A stretch of DNA of 64,000 bases from Novipirellula herctigrandis. GTDB taxonomy: Bacteria; Planctomycetota; Planctomycetia; Pirellulales; Pirellulaceae. The notes under the pieces are model-generated. The model was not told the origin of the DNA and did no database searches. It was given only the letters and a program-made list of their open reading frames with translations. Position 1 is the first letter of the stretch. Every line of letters begins with the position of its first letter. Shown one piece after another: positions 26,750 to 36,170 of this stretch. The DNA is taken from NCBI GenBank assembly GCA_007859835.1, contig SJPJ01000002.1, positions 517,666 to 581,665 of the forward strand, in the 5' to 3' direction. Made by a program: the position numbers and the translations under genes.

Positions 26750-27385
26750 CTAGAAGATCCCCGCACCAAAATCGTCGTCGTCAACGGATTCCGTTTGGCT
26801 ATCCGCCGTGCCTCGCTCCTCGGCGTTGACCCGCTCGCGCGCCGAAGTATCCATGAAATGGGGGCGACGAGGCGAGCCGCTTCCATCGGAACCAACTTCC
26901 TCTTGGTCAATGATCGCCGTGCCGCTTGGCTCGTCCGATTTCGATGTTTCCTCGGATGCGCTCAATTCATCTGCGTCGTAATCAAAGTCATCATCGTAGC
27001 GTGATTGGTAACCTGGTTCACGCGATCTCGCCAATTCGGCTTCGAACTCGGCAATCACAGCCGCTTGAATCTGCTCACGACATTCGCTGTTAATGGGATG
27101 CGCCACATCGGCATAAAGCTTCTGAGGCGAATCAATGTCGGCATCTATCTGTAAACGGACACCGCAATGGTTGCAGTACGTTGCACGCAAATGATTCTTA
27201 TGACTACATCGTTGGCAATGAGCAGTCAGTTTACGGCTAGGCATTGCCACAAACGGCCCATTGGAACCGTCAATAATTTTCAAGTCTCGAACCACAAAGG
27301 CACCGTCAATTGTGATCGAGCAAAATGCTCGAAGACGGTCCTCGGACGATTCCATAAGTTTGATTCGTATTTCGCTAATCTGCAC
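26750..27385 (-). CDS. spoVG: SpoVG-like regulator with an inserted zinc ribbon and acidic tail
   Basis: SpoVG proteins are nucleic-acid-binding regulators of about 80-100 residues. Here the core is recognisable ([20 protein letters not shown], then [20 protein letters not shown], then VAMPSRK, and later [17 protein letters not shown]). A ribbon with C57-x2-C60 and C71-x2-C74 (HCQRCSHKN...YCNHCGVRL) is inserted in the loop between PSRK and the DVAHPIN strand. The product continues with an Asp/Glu/Ser-rich tail (about residues 120-211). GTG 27385 with GGAGGG about 9 bases upstream is the start. It lies 13 bases downstream of ispE, a neighbourhood known from Bacillus (ispE-purR-yabJ-spoVG). Confidence 0.88.
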   Translation of the reverse strand: MQISEIRIKLMESSEDRLRAFCSITIDGAFVVRDLKIIDGSNGPFVAMPSRKLTAHCQRCSHKNHLRATYCNHCGVRLQIDADIDSPQKLYADVAHPINSECREQIQAAVIAEFEAELARSREPGYQSRYDDDFDYDADELSASEETSKSDEPSGTAIIDQEEVGSDGSGSPRRPHFMDTSARERVNAEERGTADSQTESVDDDDFGAGIF

Positions 27386-27398
27386 GGTCCAACCCTCC

Positions 27399-28391
27399 CT
27401 AACCGTTCGGCGTAATGACAAGATTGACTGATGATGGAACAGTTGCCGAGCTTACCGATGCCACCCGCGATCCCGGCAGGAGCTGGCTGCGAAGTTGTTC
27501 AGCCCCGCGCCGTGCATCCACCGCGTTTCGAGCAAGCCCAAAGCATGCCGAACCGCTACCCGTTAATTGACACCCTATCAGACCAATATGCCACATCGAT
27601 TCGAGGATTTCATCGATTTGCTTGGCGATTTTTACAGCTGGCTCCTGTAGTCGATTTAAACCTCCAGCAGCAATTCCGCCCAAATCCCCCCTTCCGAGCG
27701 CCGCTATCATCGCGTCTGGGGGCACAATTTCAGTAGGAATTGTCGCCTGAGAATAAACTCGTGCGGTAGACAAACAGACCGATGGAAAAACGACCACCAT
27801 GTCAATCTGGGAGAGGAGCGAAACCTGGGACAACTTCTCACCACGTCCCTGGGCCCTAGCCGCTTGGCACGAATGCCTGTCAATTCCCAAGAAAAACGGC
27901 ACATCGCTGCCAATTTCCGCCGCCAAAACCGTTAGTTCAGGATTATGGAGCGGTATTCCATGTAACGCAGCCGCACAGCGAAGCGCCGCAGCTGCGTCGC
28001 TGCTCGCCCCCCCCATTCCGGCCCCCGCTGGTATCCTCTTCAGCAGATCGCAGTGAAAACCGCCCGGTGTATCAAAATGATCTCGAAAGCGGCGTAGCGC
28101 TCGAACAACCAGATTTTTTTCGTCCGAGGGAATCGCCAATAAATTTTTGCCATCATCTGAATTGGGATCAACACCTAATTCGGCTGCGACGACCTCAAGC
28201 GAAGGAAGCCAACCAATCGAAAGGCTAATGTCACTGGCTTCAGTCCGGGCGAGCCGCATTTCATCGCACCAATCGATTGGCAACATAATGGTATCAATCT
28301 CATGAAAACCATCGTCTCGTTTTCCCAACAGTTCGAGAAACAGATTCAACTTCGCAGGCGGACGCGAGGTGACGACATTCGGCATCAGCAC
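27399..28391 (-). CDS. ispE: 4-diphosphocytidyl-2-C-methyl-D-erythritol kinase
   Basis: IspE phosphorylates CDP-ME in the non-mevalonate isoprenoid pathway. The 330-residue product is a GHMP kinase: substrate strand [23 protein letters not shown]-binding [18 protein letters not shown], catalytic Asp region IGSDVPFFL, and C-terminal [12 protein letters not shown]. Starts at 28391 and 28385 are both possible. The gap of 13 bases to spoVG on the same strand suggests co-transcription. A 130-bp gap separates it from lpxI upstream. Confidence 0.93.
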   Translation of the reverse strand: MLMPNVVTSRPPAKLNLFLELLGKRDDGFHEIDTIMLPIDWCDEMRLARTEASDISLSIGWLPSLEVVAAELGVDPNSDDGKNLLAIPSDEKNLVVRALRRFRDHFDTPGGFHCDLLKRIPAGAGMGGASSDAAAALRCAAALHGIPLHNPELTVLAAEIGSDVPFFLGIDRHSCQAARAQGRGEKLSQVSLLSQIDMVVVFPSVCLSTARVYSQATIPTEIVPPDAMIAALGRGDLGGIAAGGLNRLQEPAVKIAKQIDEILESMWHIGLIGCQLTGSGSACFGLARNAVDARRGAEQLRSQLLPGSRVASVSSATVPSSVNLVITPNG

Positions 28392-28521
28392 AGTATCCAG
28401 TTTTGATTGTCACGCTTCATCTCAAAAAAACCGCGTTACAACTTGCATCTTCTCGCAGAGCAAAAGGCGACTATCGTTCAGACGCATTACAATCGATCCA
28501 CAACCGTGGAGCAGAAGAGGA

Positions 28522-29433
28522 CTATGCAGCCACAATTCCACGCTTTTCAAAATCGCTCTCGCTCATCGCAACAATCGTAATCCCGGCTTGGCTTGCGCGA
28601 CGAAGCGTTTCTTCGCGTTCGACTAAAATCGTCTTATCGGCTTCGATCACAATCGTCGTTCCTCCCGCATCCATCACTCGGTCAACGGTTTGAGGACCAA
28701 TCGTTGGCACGTCAAAACGCATGTCTTGATTTGGCTTACTCACTTTCACGAGCGTCCAACCGCCGCGACGACAAAGCGTTCCGGTACGTTCAATACACGC
28801 ATCGGTACCTTCGATCGCTTCAACGGCAATCACCGCGCCATCTTTGATCGTAATCGATTGGCCGATATCCATTCCGCCCATCGTTCGAGCAACTCGCCAA
28901 CCCATCTCGATATCTTTTTCGAGCCTCGCATTGGGACTTCGTCCCACCAACATTCCATGATTCACGAGCAACTCCGGAGCAAAATCAGTGGGGGCACAAA
29001 CTTCCATGCCGCTGCTATTGTAAGTATTCGTAACGGCCAACAATAAACGGTCATCGCGAGCATCACGGTTGCGTCCAAACAGTAGTGGACCAAAAGTTCG
29101 AAGACAACGAAAATCGGGCAGATGTCGTAGCCAAAGCGAACCGCTAAACAACAAGTCCGCCTTAAAAAGCTTTCCCGCCATCGTCACCTGTTTAACACCG
29201 GACCGGCGAAAATAACGAATGTGGCCACCAACTTTTCCGACGCCAGACCAAATCATGTCATCACAAATGGATTCCAACGTTTCGCTGGCGTGACCCTTAA
29301 TTGCAATGCAACAAACCGAGCCACCTTGGCGTTTGACTTCCGTAGCGACCTCGATGGGAAAACTTCCCCATCCAGCGATCAAGCCAACCGGATGGCCTTC
29401 CGCTGGTTGTAGTATGCTCGTCGAACTCGACAT
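28522..29433 (-). CDS. lpxI: UDP-2,3-diacylglucosamine pyrophosphatase LpxI (DUF1009)
   Basis: LpxI hydrolyses UDP-2,3-diacylglucosamine to lipid X in lipid A synthesis, replacing LpxH in many bacteria. The 303-residue product has the family N-terminus VGLIAGWGSFPIEVATEVKR, the middle VGKVGGHIRYFRRSGVKQVT, and the C-terminal catalytic domain (GQSITIKDGAVIAVEAIEGT; FDVPTIGPQTVDRVMDAGGT). Length and order match the family. It is 12 bases downstream of lpxD, so the two form a lipid A operon and indicate an outer membrane with LPS-like lipid. Confidence 0.92.
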   Translation of the reverse strand: MSSSTSILQPAEGHPVGLIAGWGSFPIEVATEVKRQGGSVCCIAIKGHASETLESICDDMIWSGVGKVGGHIRYFRRSGVKQVTMAGKLFKADLLFSGSLWLRHLPDFRCLRTFGPLLFGRNRDARDDRLLLAVTNTYNSSGMEVCAPTDFAPELLVNHGMLVGRSPNARLEKDIEMGWRVARTMGGMDIGQSITIKDGAVIAVEAIEGTDACIERTGTLCRRGGWTLVKVSKPNQDMRFDVPTIGPQTVDRVMDAGGTTIVIEADKTILVEREETLRRASQAGITIVAMSESDFEKRGIVAA

Positions 29434-29445
29434 AACCGATCCCCG

Positions 29446-30513
29446 TTACGCGGCGTGTTTCGTTTGATCATCGATCGGCAACGATTGTTTCTCGCTCATT
29501 CGGTCGAGGTCCCGTCGCAACGTTTTTATTTCACGTCGCATCTCCGGCAAACGTCGCTGTACTGCCATGATTTGCATTTGCTCGCGCTGAGGCGTTGCGG
29601 GTGAACCGAGATAGACCTGGTCGCCAACGCAATCGTCCATCACGCCTGCTTGAGCACCAACGATCGTGCGATCGCCCAAATGAAGGTGATCTTTCAAACC
29701 GACTTGGCCTGCCAAAACAACGTAGTCGCCTGTGGTACAACTGCCGGCGACGCCCACTTGGCTGCACAACAAATTATGACGCCCGATGCGACAATTGTGC
29801 CCAATCATCACTTGGTTATCGATCTTGGTTCCTTCACCGATCCGCGTTCGTCCATAGGTGGCGCGGTCGATTGTTACGCAGGCCCCAAGTTCGACATCGG
29901 AATCGAGCTGGACAAACCCGAGTTGAGCAGTCGGAACATGGCGTCCGTTTTCTTGTCGGTACCCAAATCCATTTGCTCCAAGAATGGTTCCAGAATGCAG
30001 GGTGCATCGATCGGCGATTTGAGTGTATTCGTAAAGCACCACGCCAGGAAACAAAACACAATCGTCACCGATTCGGCAACCTGGCATGATCACAACGCCC
30101 GGCATCACCCGAGTTCGCTCACCAATCGTGACCCCTTGGCCAACCACGGCCGACGGATGGATATGTGCCGATTCGGCAATCACCGCATTTGGATCGACCC
30201 CCGAACTTGGCAGATCGGTGGTTAGCGGAGGGCGAAAATGCGAGACAATTTTGATGAACGCAGTATGAGTGTCTGCAACCACAATTTGAGCCATCGGAGC
30301 GGAATCAAGAGGCACCGCGGTGACAACGGCAATCGCTTCGGACTCGTTCATTTGGCTCGCTCGACGCGAATCGTCAAGCATCGTGACTTGCCCGCTCGAT
30401 TCGTCGCCGAGCGGGAAGGCCCCGGTACAGATCGAGTCACAATCGCCGTTTTTTTGGCCGTTAATTAGCTTTCCGTCGACCATCGCTACTAAGCGAGAGA
30501 GCCTGATATTCAT
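29446..30513 (-). CDS. lpxD: UDP-3-O-acylglucosamine N-acyltransferase LpxD
   Basis: LpxD adds the second acyl chain to UDP-acyl-glucosamine in lipid A synthesis. The 355-residue product has the N-terminal uridine-binding domain ([13 protein letters not shown]), a left-handed beta-helix of hexapeptide repeats ([20 protein letters not shown], then [49 protein letters not shown]) containing the catalytic His region, and a C-terminal helix ([20 protein letters not shown]). The frame opens to 30564; AAGGA 8 bases before ATG 30513 decides the start. It leads the lpxD-lpxI pair. Confidence 0.93.
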   Translation of the reverse strand: MNIRLSRLVAMVDGKLINGQKNGDCDSICTGAFPLGDESSGQVTMLDDSRRASQMNESEAIAVVTAVPLDSAPMAQIVVADTHTAFIKIVSHFRPPLTTDLPSSGVDPNAVIAESAHIHPSAVVGQGVTIGERTRVMPGVVIMPGCRIGDDCVLFPGVVLYEYTQIADRCTLHSGTILGANGFGYRQENGRHVPTAQLGFVQLDSDVELGACVTIDRATYGRTRIGEGTKIDNQVMIGHNCRIGRHNLLCSQVGVAGSCTTGDYVVLAGQVGLKDHLHLGDRTIVGAQAGVMDDCVGDQVYLGSPATPQREQMQIMAVQRRLPEMRREIKTLRRDLDRMSEKQSLPIDDQTKHAA

Positions 30514-31149
30514 CCCGTCATCCTTGCCGGTAAATATGTATTTGAGTTTTAAGCGATGGCACATCGAAATCGCAGAAATGGCTCTTCGGCCACAGATTGC
30601 ACGATTCCAGTGGCAGTCCTGGGTTTTTCAAATTCATCTATAACTGGCACTGCGTCCCACAAGCAAGATCGGATTGCGAGAGTTGACCGAGTTCCGAATT
30701 GAATAGCCCCCCCGTCGGGTGCCGTTCATTGCGATACCTTTACAGACACTTATTGCGTAGTGCCTTCTATTCCATCACCAATGCCCAATGTGCCAGCAAT
30801 CGGTTGGTCGAAGTTATGCAAAGCCGTGGTTTTACGGACGAACGACGCAAATCTGCTTTAATGGCACGGATTCTGCACCCATGAATTCGGAAACCGGCTA
30901 GGGAAGGTCGACGAACCGCCGAAGATAAAAATTTCGCAAGATCATTTAGCAATATTATGCAATACCCACCCAATGGATTTCCGAATCGTCAATCTGTTCT
31001 TTAAATAGGTTGGTTGATATTGCGGCAACAATCGGTAAAGAGAAGATTTTTTGCAAGCGTGTGGCATCTACCGTCCTTAACGGTTATATTCAATTTCCCT
31101 ATAACCCCTAAACAACTCATTCACTACACATCCTGATGGAGTCCTCCTA
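30514..31149. other. 636-bp non-coding stretch between lpxD and the PEP-CTERM gene
   Basis: This gap separates divergent genes and is relatively AT-rich toward its right end. An open frame at 30699-30884 has no family-like sequence or ribosome binding site, and I do not call it. A C7 run lies near 30708. An imperfect inverted repeat (CCGTCCTTAACGG) lies near 31072. The ribosome binding site GGAG of the PEP-CTERM gene is about 9 bases before 31150. I see no tRNA, riboswitch or mobile element here. Confidence 0.5.
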
Positions 31150-31917
31150 ATGAAGCTTTCCGTAACCTTTGCTTTCGCGGCATTCGTCGCGATGCTTTTT
31201 GCGATCCCTCAGGCTTCGGCTGCGTTGGTATTGTCGGAGACGTTCAGCTATCCGGATGGACCACTTGTTGGCGCTGCGGGCAGCCCATGGACAACTAGCT
31301 CTGGAACCGCTGGTCAACAAAATGTGGTTGGAGGCGAACTGTATCTCAGCGATAACGAAACGGAAGACACGCGAGCTGAGTTTTTAGGAACTACCTTGGC
31401 TACTGGTTTTACATCCGGAAGCATCGTCGCAACGTTCCAGATGAGAATGGATTCGGCGGATCCTGCATCGTCGTCTGCCACGGGTAAGTACATTACACAT
31501 TTCATTGGAGACAGCGACGAATTGGGAGACCCTGGCTCATTTTTCGGAAGAGTTTTTGTAAATGATGGGAGCGCCGGAACTGATTTTGTTTTGGGACTTT
31601 CGAATAGCGCAGGCACGGCGTCGACCGCTTTTGTCACAGAACTTAACTCGGATACCACGTATGATTTAACGCTTACGCTTGATATTGACAGTGGTACGTC
31701 GTCACTTAGTGTCGGGGGGCTTGGGACGATCAATGCTACTGATGCGGCAACCGTTGCTCGGGTGAACGCGTTTGGCTTCCGGCAAACAACGACGACTGGC
31801 GATCAATTCTTTGACAACTTGGCTGTTAACACAATCAGCGCTGTTCCAGAGCCTGGTAGCTTTGCAATGCTCGGCTTGATCGGTTTGGTTGGTTTGACCA
31901 ATCGTCGCCGTAAGTAA
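31150..31917 (+). CDS. PEP-CTERM sorting domain protein, secreted
   Basis: The 255-residue product has a signal peptide (MKLSVTFAFAAFVAMLFAIP, cleavage about QASA-A), a beta-rich body of concanavalin/LamG-like appearance (GSIVATFQMRMDSADPASSS; TTYDLTLTLDIDSG) and a C-terminal PEP-CTERM signal. That signal is VPEPGS, a hydrophobic helix (FAMLGLIGLVGL) and the basic tail TNRRRK. PEP-CTERM proteins are processed by an exosortase, which is not in this window, and are linked to the outer surface or matrix. A strong terminator follows 27 bases after the stop, so it is transcribed alone. Confidence 0.9.
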   Translation: MKLSVTFAFAAFVAMLFAIPQASAALVLSETFSYPDGPLVGAAGSPWTTSSGTAGQQNVVGGELYLSDNETEDTRAEFLGTTLATGFTSGSIVATFQMRMDSADPASSSATGKYITHFIGDSDELGDPGSFFGRVFVNDGSAGTDFVLGLSNSAGTASTAFVTELNSDTTYDLTLTLDIDSGTSSLSVGGLGTINATDAATVARVNAFGFRQTTTTGDQFFDNLAVNTISAVPEPGSFAMLGLIGLVGLTNRRRK

Positions 31918-31944
31918 GACATTTCGATCTAATAAATTAGGCAC

Positions 31945-31979
31945 AAAAGCGGCGGTCATTTTGACCGCCGCTTTTTTTT
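31945..31979 (+). terminator. Intrinsic terminator of the PEP-CTERM gene
   Basis: A perfect 14-bp stem (AAAAGCGGCGGTCA / TGACCGCCGCTTTT) with a TTT loop is followed by a run of eight T. This is the clearest Rho-independent terminator in the window. The rest of the gap to 32281 holds no further feature I can support. Confidence 0.95.
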
Positions 31980-32280
31980 GCGCAACCGCTTGTCGCACAC
32001 CGGCTCATTCGATGCCTCCGATTGCCCTCCGCCCACTGAAGACCAAAACCGAAGACAAAATTGGCGATGAGGGAAAACGCCCCTTTTCCAATTCTCGTTT
32101 CTAAAGAGTCTGGAACGGAAGGAAGCAATGAACACAAAGGAAACGCCTCTCACGGGGTAGGCTCACGCAAAATTGTCTTTGTGTTCGACTGCACGAGCGG
32201 TTAGACTGCGCTGGTTCCCCGTTACGACGGTTCCCGATTTCGACACCCCACCCGCCCTTCCCGCCCTAATGGAGGCAGCC

Positions 32281-33696
32281 ATGTCGAAAGCGTCTCAGCA
32301 GGTGTTTCGGCTCATTGCGTTGCACAATAAATTGCTCCCCGAGCCAGAGCTCGATGCACTTTTGGCGGAGTTTTCGGACCCGCTGCAAGCCCTTGAGCAA
32401 TTGGTTCAGCGAAAGGTGGTTTCCGAAAAGAAGGCCGCCCAATTCCAATCGGTTTTTAAAAAACAGTTGGACAAGCTCACCGCCGAGTATCTCTGCGAGG
32501 CGGATGAAACGCCTCAACCGATATCGCCACAAACGCCTAAGTCATCCGAGAGCTCAAAAGCATCAACCGCCGCGGAGGCCAAAGTCGTTGCGAAGAACGA
32601 GTCGAAACGGCTTGCAAAACCCGGTGTTGAATTGATCCACGGATTGATGCTTGAAGCCCGTCGCATGGGGGCGTCAGATTTGCACATTAAATCGGGCATG
32701 GTGCCGGTGGTTCGTGTGCATGGACTACTCAAGGATTTGCCGTATCCGAGTCTAACGGCTGATGTTGCTGAGCAATCGCTGCTAGCGATTTTGACCGACG
32801 CTCAACGATCCGCTTTCAAAGCCGACCTGGAGCTTGATTTTTCCTATGACGGTGGCGAGGAACTGGGGCGTTACCGATCCAATTTGCTGTTTCAGCATCG
32901 CGGTGTCGATGGCGTTTTCCGTTTGATCCCTGAAACCATTCCCACGTTTGAACAATTGCAATTGCCCGATGCCGTGAAACGATTCACCGAGCACCGTGTG
33001 GGCGTCGTCTTGGTCACAGGCCCAAAAGGGAGCGGCAAGACAACCACGCTAGCCGCCATGGTCGATCGCATCAACCGTAACCGAGCCGAGCATATTATCA
33101 CTGTCGAAGATCCGATCGAGTTCGTTCATCCCTGCAAACGAGGGCATGTCAACCAGCGACAAGTCGGAACGCACACCAAGTCGTTTTCCAATGCGCTGCG
33201 GTCCGCTCTGCGGGAAGCTCCGGATGTGATCATGGTAGGTGAAATGCGAGACTTGGAAACAACGTCGCTAGCGATCACCGCCGCCGAGACAGGCCACTTG
33301 GTGCTGGCGACATTGCATACGCCCGATGCAATCCGCACCATCGGCCGAATCTTGGATGAGTTTCCACCGAAAGAGCAGCCTCAAATTCGCGCCATGCTAT
33401 CGGAGTCACTCTGTGGCATCTGCTCGCAACTACTGTTGCCTGGTGCCGATGAAAAATCGATGGCACTTGCCGTCGAAGTCTTGGTCAACACGCAAGCAAT
33501 CGGACACCTGATCCGCGAAGAAAAGGTCCACCAGATCCACGGCGTGATGGAAACAGGCAAGCAACACGGCATGATCCTGATGGACGATTCTCTGATTCGA
33601 CTTGCCAAAGAAGGCCGCATCGCACCAGAGATGGCCTACGAATACGCTCAAAATCAAAAATACGTCAAAGCCGAGTTGGCTTTGGAGGGAGAGTAG
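32281..33696 (+). CDS. PilT-type ATPase with an extra N-terminal domain
   Basis: The 471-residue product belongs to the type IV pilus retraction ATPase family. The C-terminal ~350 residues have PilT order: GASDLHIKSGMVPVVRVHG, Walker A GPKGSGKTTT near residue 248, the Asp box ITVEDPIEFVH, Walker B DVIMVGEMRD and AETGHLVLATLHT. About 110 extra residues precede (SQQVFRLIALHNKLLPEPEL, then a Ser/Lys-rich linker), a small helical domain not seen in standard PilT. The frame opens to 32173, but GGAGG 6 bases before ATG 32281 decides the start. It is 3 bases before a second pilT. No pilin genes lie nearby. Confidence 0.88.
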   Translation: MSKASQQVFRLIALHNKLLPEPELDALLAEFSDPLQALEQLVQRKVVSEKKAAQFQSVFKKQLDKLTAEYLCEADETPQPISPQTPKSSESSKASTAAEAKVVAKNESKRLAKPGVELIHGLMLEARRMGASDLHIKSGMVPVVRVHGLLKDLPYPSLTADVAEQSLLAILTDAQRSAFKADLELDFSYDGGEELGRYRSNLLFQHRGVDGVFRLIPETIPTFEQLQLPDAVKRFTEHRVGVVLVTGPKGSGKTTTLAAMVDRINRNRAEHIITVEDPIEFVHPCKRGHVNQRQVGTHTKSFSNALRSALREAPDVIMVGEMRDLETTSLAITAAETGHLVLATLHTPDAIRTIGRILDEFPPKEQPQIRAMLSESLCGICSQLLLPGADEKSMALAVEVLVNTQAIGHLIREEKVHQIHGVMETGKQHGMILMDDSLIRLAKEGRIAPEMAYEYAQNQKYVKAELALEGE

Positions 33697-33699
33697 GAA

Positions 33700-34761
33700 A
33701 TGGCACAGCTAGATCCACTTCTGCTTCGAATGCAAGAAGTAAACGCATCGGACTTGCATCTCGTCGTTGGACAACCGCCGAAGTACCGCATCGACGGCAA
33801 GGTTGAGAACATTGAGGACCACGACGTTCTGACCCGAGAACGATTGGCCGAGTACATGTTCGAGTTGTGCAGCGATAGCCAACGAGCCCGCTACGAAGAG
33901 AACCTCGATTTCGACTTTGCCTACGGGATAGGTCAGCAAGCGAGATTTCGCTGCAATTATTTTTTCCAGCGGACCGGGTATGCGGCCGTAATGCGTCTGA
34001 TTCCGACACGGATTTCATCAGTCGAAGAATTGGGTTTGCCACCGGGATTGTTGCGATTCGCGGACTTGCGAAGCGGTTTGGTACTCGTAACCGGTCCCAC
34101 AGGAAGCGGGAAATCGACCACGTTGGCTGCCCTGATTGACCATATCAATCAGCGGCAGCGCAAACATATCGTCACTATCGAAGATCCAGTCGAGTTCGTC
34201 CATCAGAACCAACAATCGATCATCACACACCGCGAAGTCGGCGAGCATACACAATCGTTTGCCAGTGCACTGCGGACCGTCACGCGCCAAGATGCGGATG
34301 TTGTATTGGTAGGTGAAATGCGAGATTTGGAAACGATTAGTCAAGCAATCAGTGCAGCCAGTATGGGCACGTTGGTTTACGGGACACTGCACACGAACAG
34401 TGCCCCAAAGACGATCGACCGAATTATCGATGTTTTCCCAAGCGACCAGCAGGCCCAGATTCGCACGATGCTAGCCGAGTCGATTCGCGGAATTGTGGCT
34501 CAACAACTATTGCTCCGCAAAGGTGGCAAAGGCCGAGTCGCGGCCAACGAAATTTTGTTTGGAACCAGTGCCGTTGCGAATATCATTCGCGAAGGCAAAA
34601 TCGAAAAAATCACTTCGGTACTGCAGTCGGGGAAACGCGATGGAATGCAATTGATGGACGATTCGCTGCAACAGTTGGTGGATGCCGAAACCATCGACGG
34701 TGCCGACGCCTATATGAAAGCGTCTGAGAAACGGCGTTTCGCAGAATATGCGCCAATGTAA
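33700..34761 (+). CDS. pilT: Type IV pilus retraction ATPase PilT
   Basis: The 353-residue product matches PilT in length and motifs: NASDLHLVVGQPPKYRIDGK, Walker A GPTGSGKSTT near residue 131, ITIEDPVEFVHQNQQSIITH-like Asp box, Walker B DVVLVGEMRDLETI, the AASMGTLVYGTLHTNSAP motif (AIRNLIRE-like region is AVANIIREGKIEKI). PilT disassembles the pilus in the cytoplasm at the base. It starts 3 bases after the preceding paralogue, which differs by an N-terminal domain. The pair was probably made by duplication and is co-transcribed. Confidence 0.92.
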   Translation: MAQLDPLLLRMQEVNASDLHLVVGQPPKYRIDGKVENIEDHDVLTRERLAEYMFELCSDSQRARYEENLDFDFAYGIGQQARFRCNYFFQRTGYAAVMRLIPTRISSVEELGLPPGLLRFADLRSGLVLVTGPTGSGKSTTLAALIDHINQRQRKHIVTIEDPVEFVHQNQQSIITHREVGEHTQSFASALRTVTRQDADVVLVGEMRDLETISQAISAASMGTLVYGTLHTNSAPKTIDRIIDVFPSDQQAQIRTMLAESIRGIVAQQLLLRKGGKGRVAANEILFGTSAVANIIREGKIEKITSVLQSGKRDGMQLMDDSLQQLVDAETIDGADAYMKASEKRRFAEYAPM

Positions 34762-34847
34762 CAACGAACCCTCTTGGTTAAGTCGTTAAGCAAGACGGTG
34801 AATCGCAGCCTTTGGGCTAATCCCAATCGCGTTGTCTCGGGAACGCT

Positions 34848-36170
34848 TTACGGCTTTTTAGCCTCTAGAAATTCGATCTGACGTTTCGCAAGCGTCATAC
34901 GACCGGCAACGATGTTCTTTGCGATGGCGCTAAGATGTTCCTGGTTGTGAATTTTGAGTTGGCGGAGCCGGAACAACGCCACAGGCAAACGAAGATCCTC
35001 TGCCTTGGCTGAAAACGTTGCGTCAATATGCTGCCTGCGTGCTTGCTGGAGCACCTCGAGATCGCGATAGCCAAACTCTTCGCTCGGTTCAATGTTGGTT
35101 CCCTCACCCCAGTCATTCCAAGTTGCAATTTGTATCAGTGGAGCCTTCGATGCAAACGCATGCTGCAAACTGAATTGAAAGGTTTTTCCGTCGTTATCTT
35201 CAATTGGCGGATATCCATCCCTCACCTTCGCCTCTGAATAGATATCAACGAAACGCGGAAAAACGACGGGGATGGAGGACTGCCACTGACGCGAAATGTC
35301 TCCGAAACGTGCCGTCCGCTCGACTCCTTGTTTGGGAATTGGCCAATCAAAGCCACCGATGGCACCGTCGCGGCAAATATGTTCGCTGAAGTAAGCAACG
35401 GGAGCTTTTAGTTTTCCAATCGCTTGTGTCCACTCAGGATTCGTCAATCCAGCATTCCCAAACGACAACAAAACGGGGCGGTCTTCAAGTTGGACATAGC
35501 TGTTCCGCGTGAACCAATGACTCGCCATCCACTCGATTTCCGATACCACGTGATCCACACGGTCTTTGGGATCGAGCCTATTCGCTTTGATTAACGCTGG
35601 TAGTGTTTGGTCTTCATAACAAATGGCGAATTTCATACCTAAACGCTCAACCTGTTCTACCAAACGCAGGGTGTTGTCATGCAGCACCTTGTAATCATGT
35701 AGATCCGTCAGTCCGTACCAATCGACAATGACACCGTCGATACCAGCGACTTTCATCAACAACAGGTGGTATTCAAGAACGTCCGTGTCACCTGAGTCAT
35801 AAGGGCCAATCAATGGATAGTACTTCGAAGCCACTTCGCGTCTGCTATCGGTTTGCAGCTCAGGATCAAAGTGGTTCATGGTCCAATGCCAGCCCCATTG
35901 ATTACGGAATGGCTTTGCAGTGTACCAAGGCATGTAGTGCGCCAAAACAAGCGGGGACGTTGAGACCTCGGCGGGCTGGTTGGCTAACGTGCCTGCACCA
36001 CAAAACGCCGTCATAACAAAGAACAGACTGACAGCAAGGATACGATGCGGTCTGGTAGAATCAATCAATTGGCACCATCCATTGTTCAGTTTGCTCAACG
36101 CCCAGGCATGCATTATTCCGCGGGTGCGTCCCACGAATCTAGCGAAAAAGTCTCTGTACGATGAACGCAC
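34848..36170 (-). CDS. Secreted glycoside hydrolase-like protein (GH99/GH71-type barrel)
   Basis: The 440-residue product has a hydrophobic signal-type segment (RILAVSLFFVMTAFCGAGTL) after a longish basic N-terminus. The body has LVLAHYMPWYTAKPFRNQWG, DGVIVDWYGLTD, MKFAICYEDQTLPALI, and near the end IATWNDWGEGTNIEPSEEFG, the pattern of GH71/GH99-like glycan hydrolases. Acidic residues in VIVDWYG and CYEDQT are candidate catalytic groups, but I cannot prove activity. The GTG at 36170 shares one base with the stop of the preceding gene (TAGTG); an internal ATG at 36113 is an alternative start. Confidence 0.75.
   Translation of the reverse strand: MRSSYRDFFARFVGRTRGIMHAWALSKLNNGWCQLIDSTRPHRILAVSLFFVMTAFCGAGTLANQPAEVSTSPLVLAHYMPWYTAKPFRNQWGWHWTMNHFDPELQTDSRREVASKYYPLIGPYDSGDTDVLEYHLLLMKVAGIDGVIVDWYGLTDLHDYKVLHDNTLRLVEQVERLGMKFAICYEDQTLPALIKANRLDPKDRVDHVVSEIEWMASHWFTRNSYVQLEDRPVLLSFGNAGLTNPEWTQAIGKLKAPVAYFSEHICRDGAIGGFDWPIPKQGVERTARFGDISRQWQSSIPVVFPRFVDIYSEAKVRDGYPPIEDNDGKTFQFSLQHAFASKAPLIQIATWNDWGEGTNIEPSEEFGYRDLEVLQQARRQHIDATFSAKAEDLRLPVALFRLRQLKIHNQEHLSAIAKNIVAGRMTLAKRQIEFLEAKKP

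Noticed and set aside
30699..30884. Rightward 61-residue frame in the gap before the PEP-CTERM gene
   Set aside because: No ribosome binding site or family-like sequence; the region looks non-coding.
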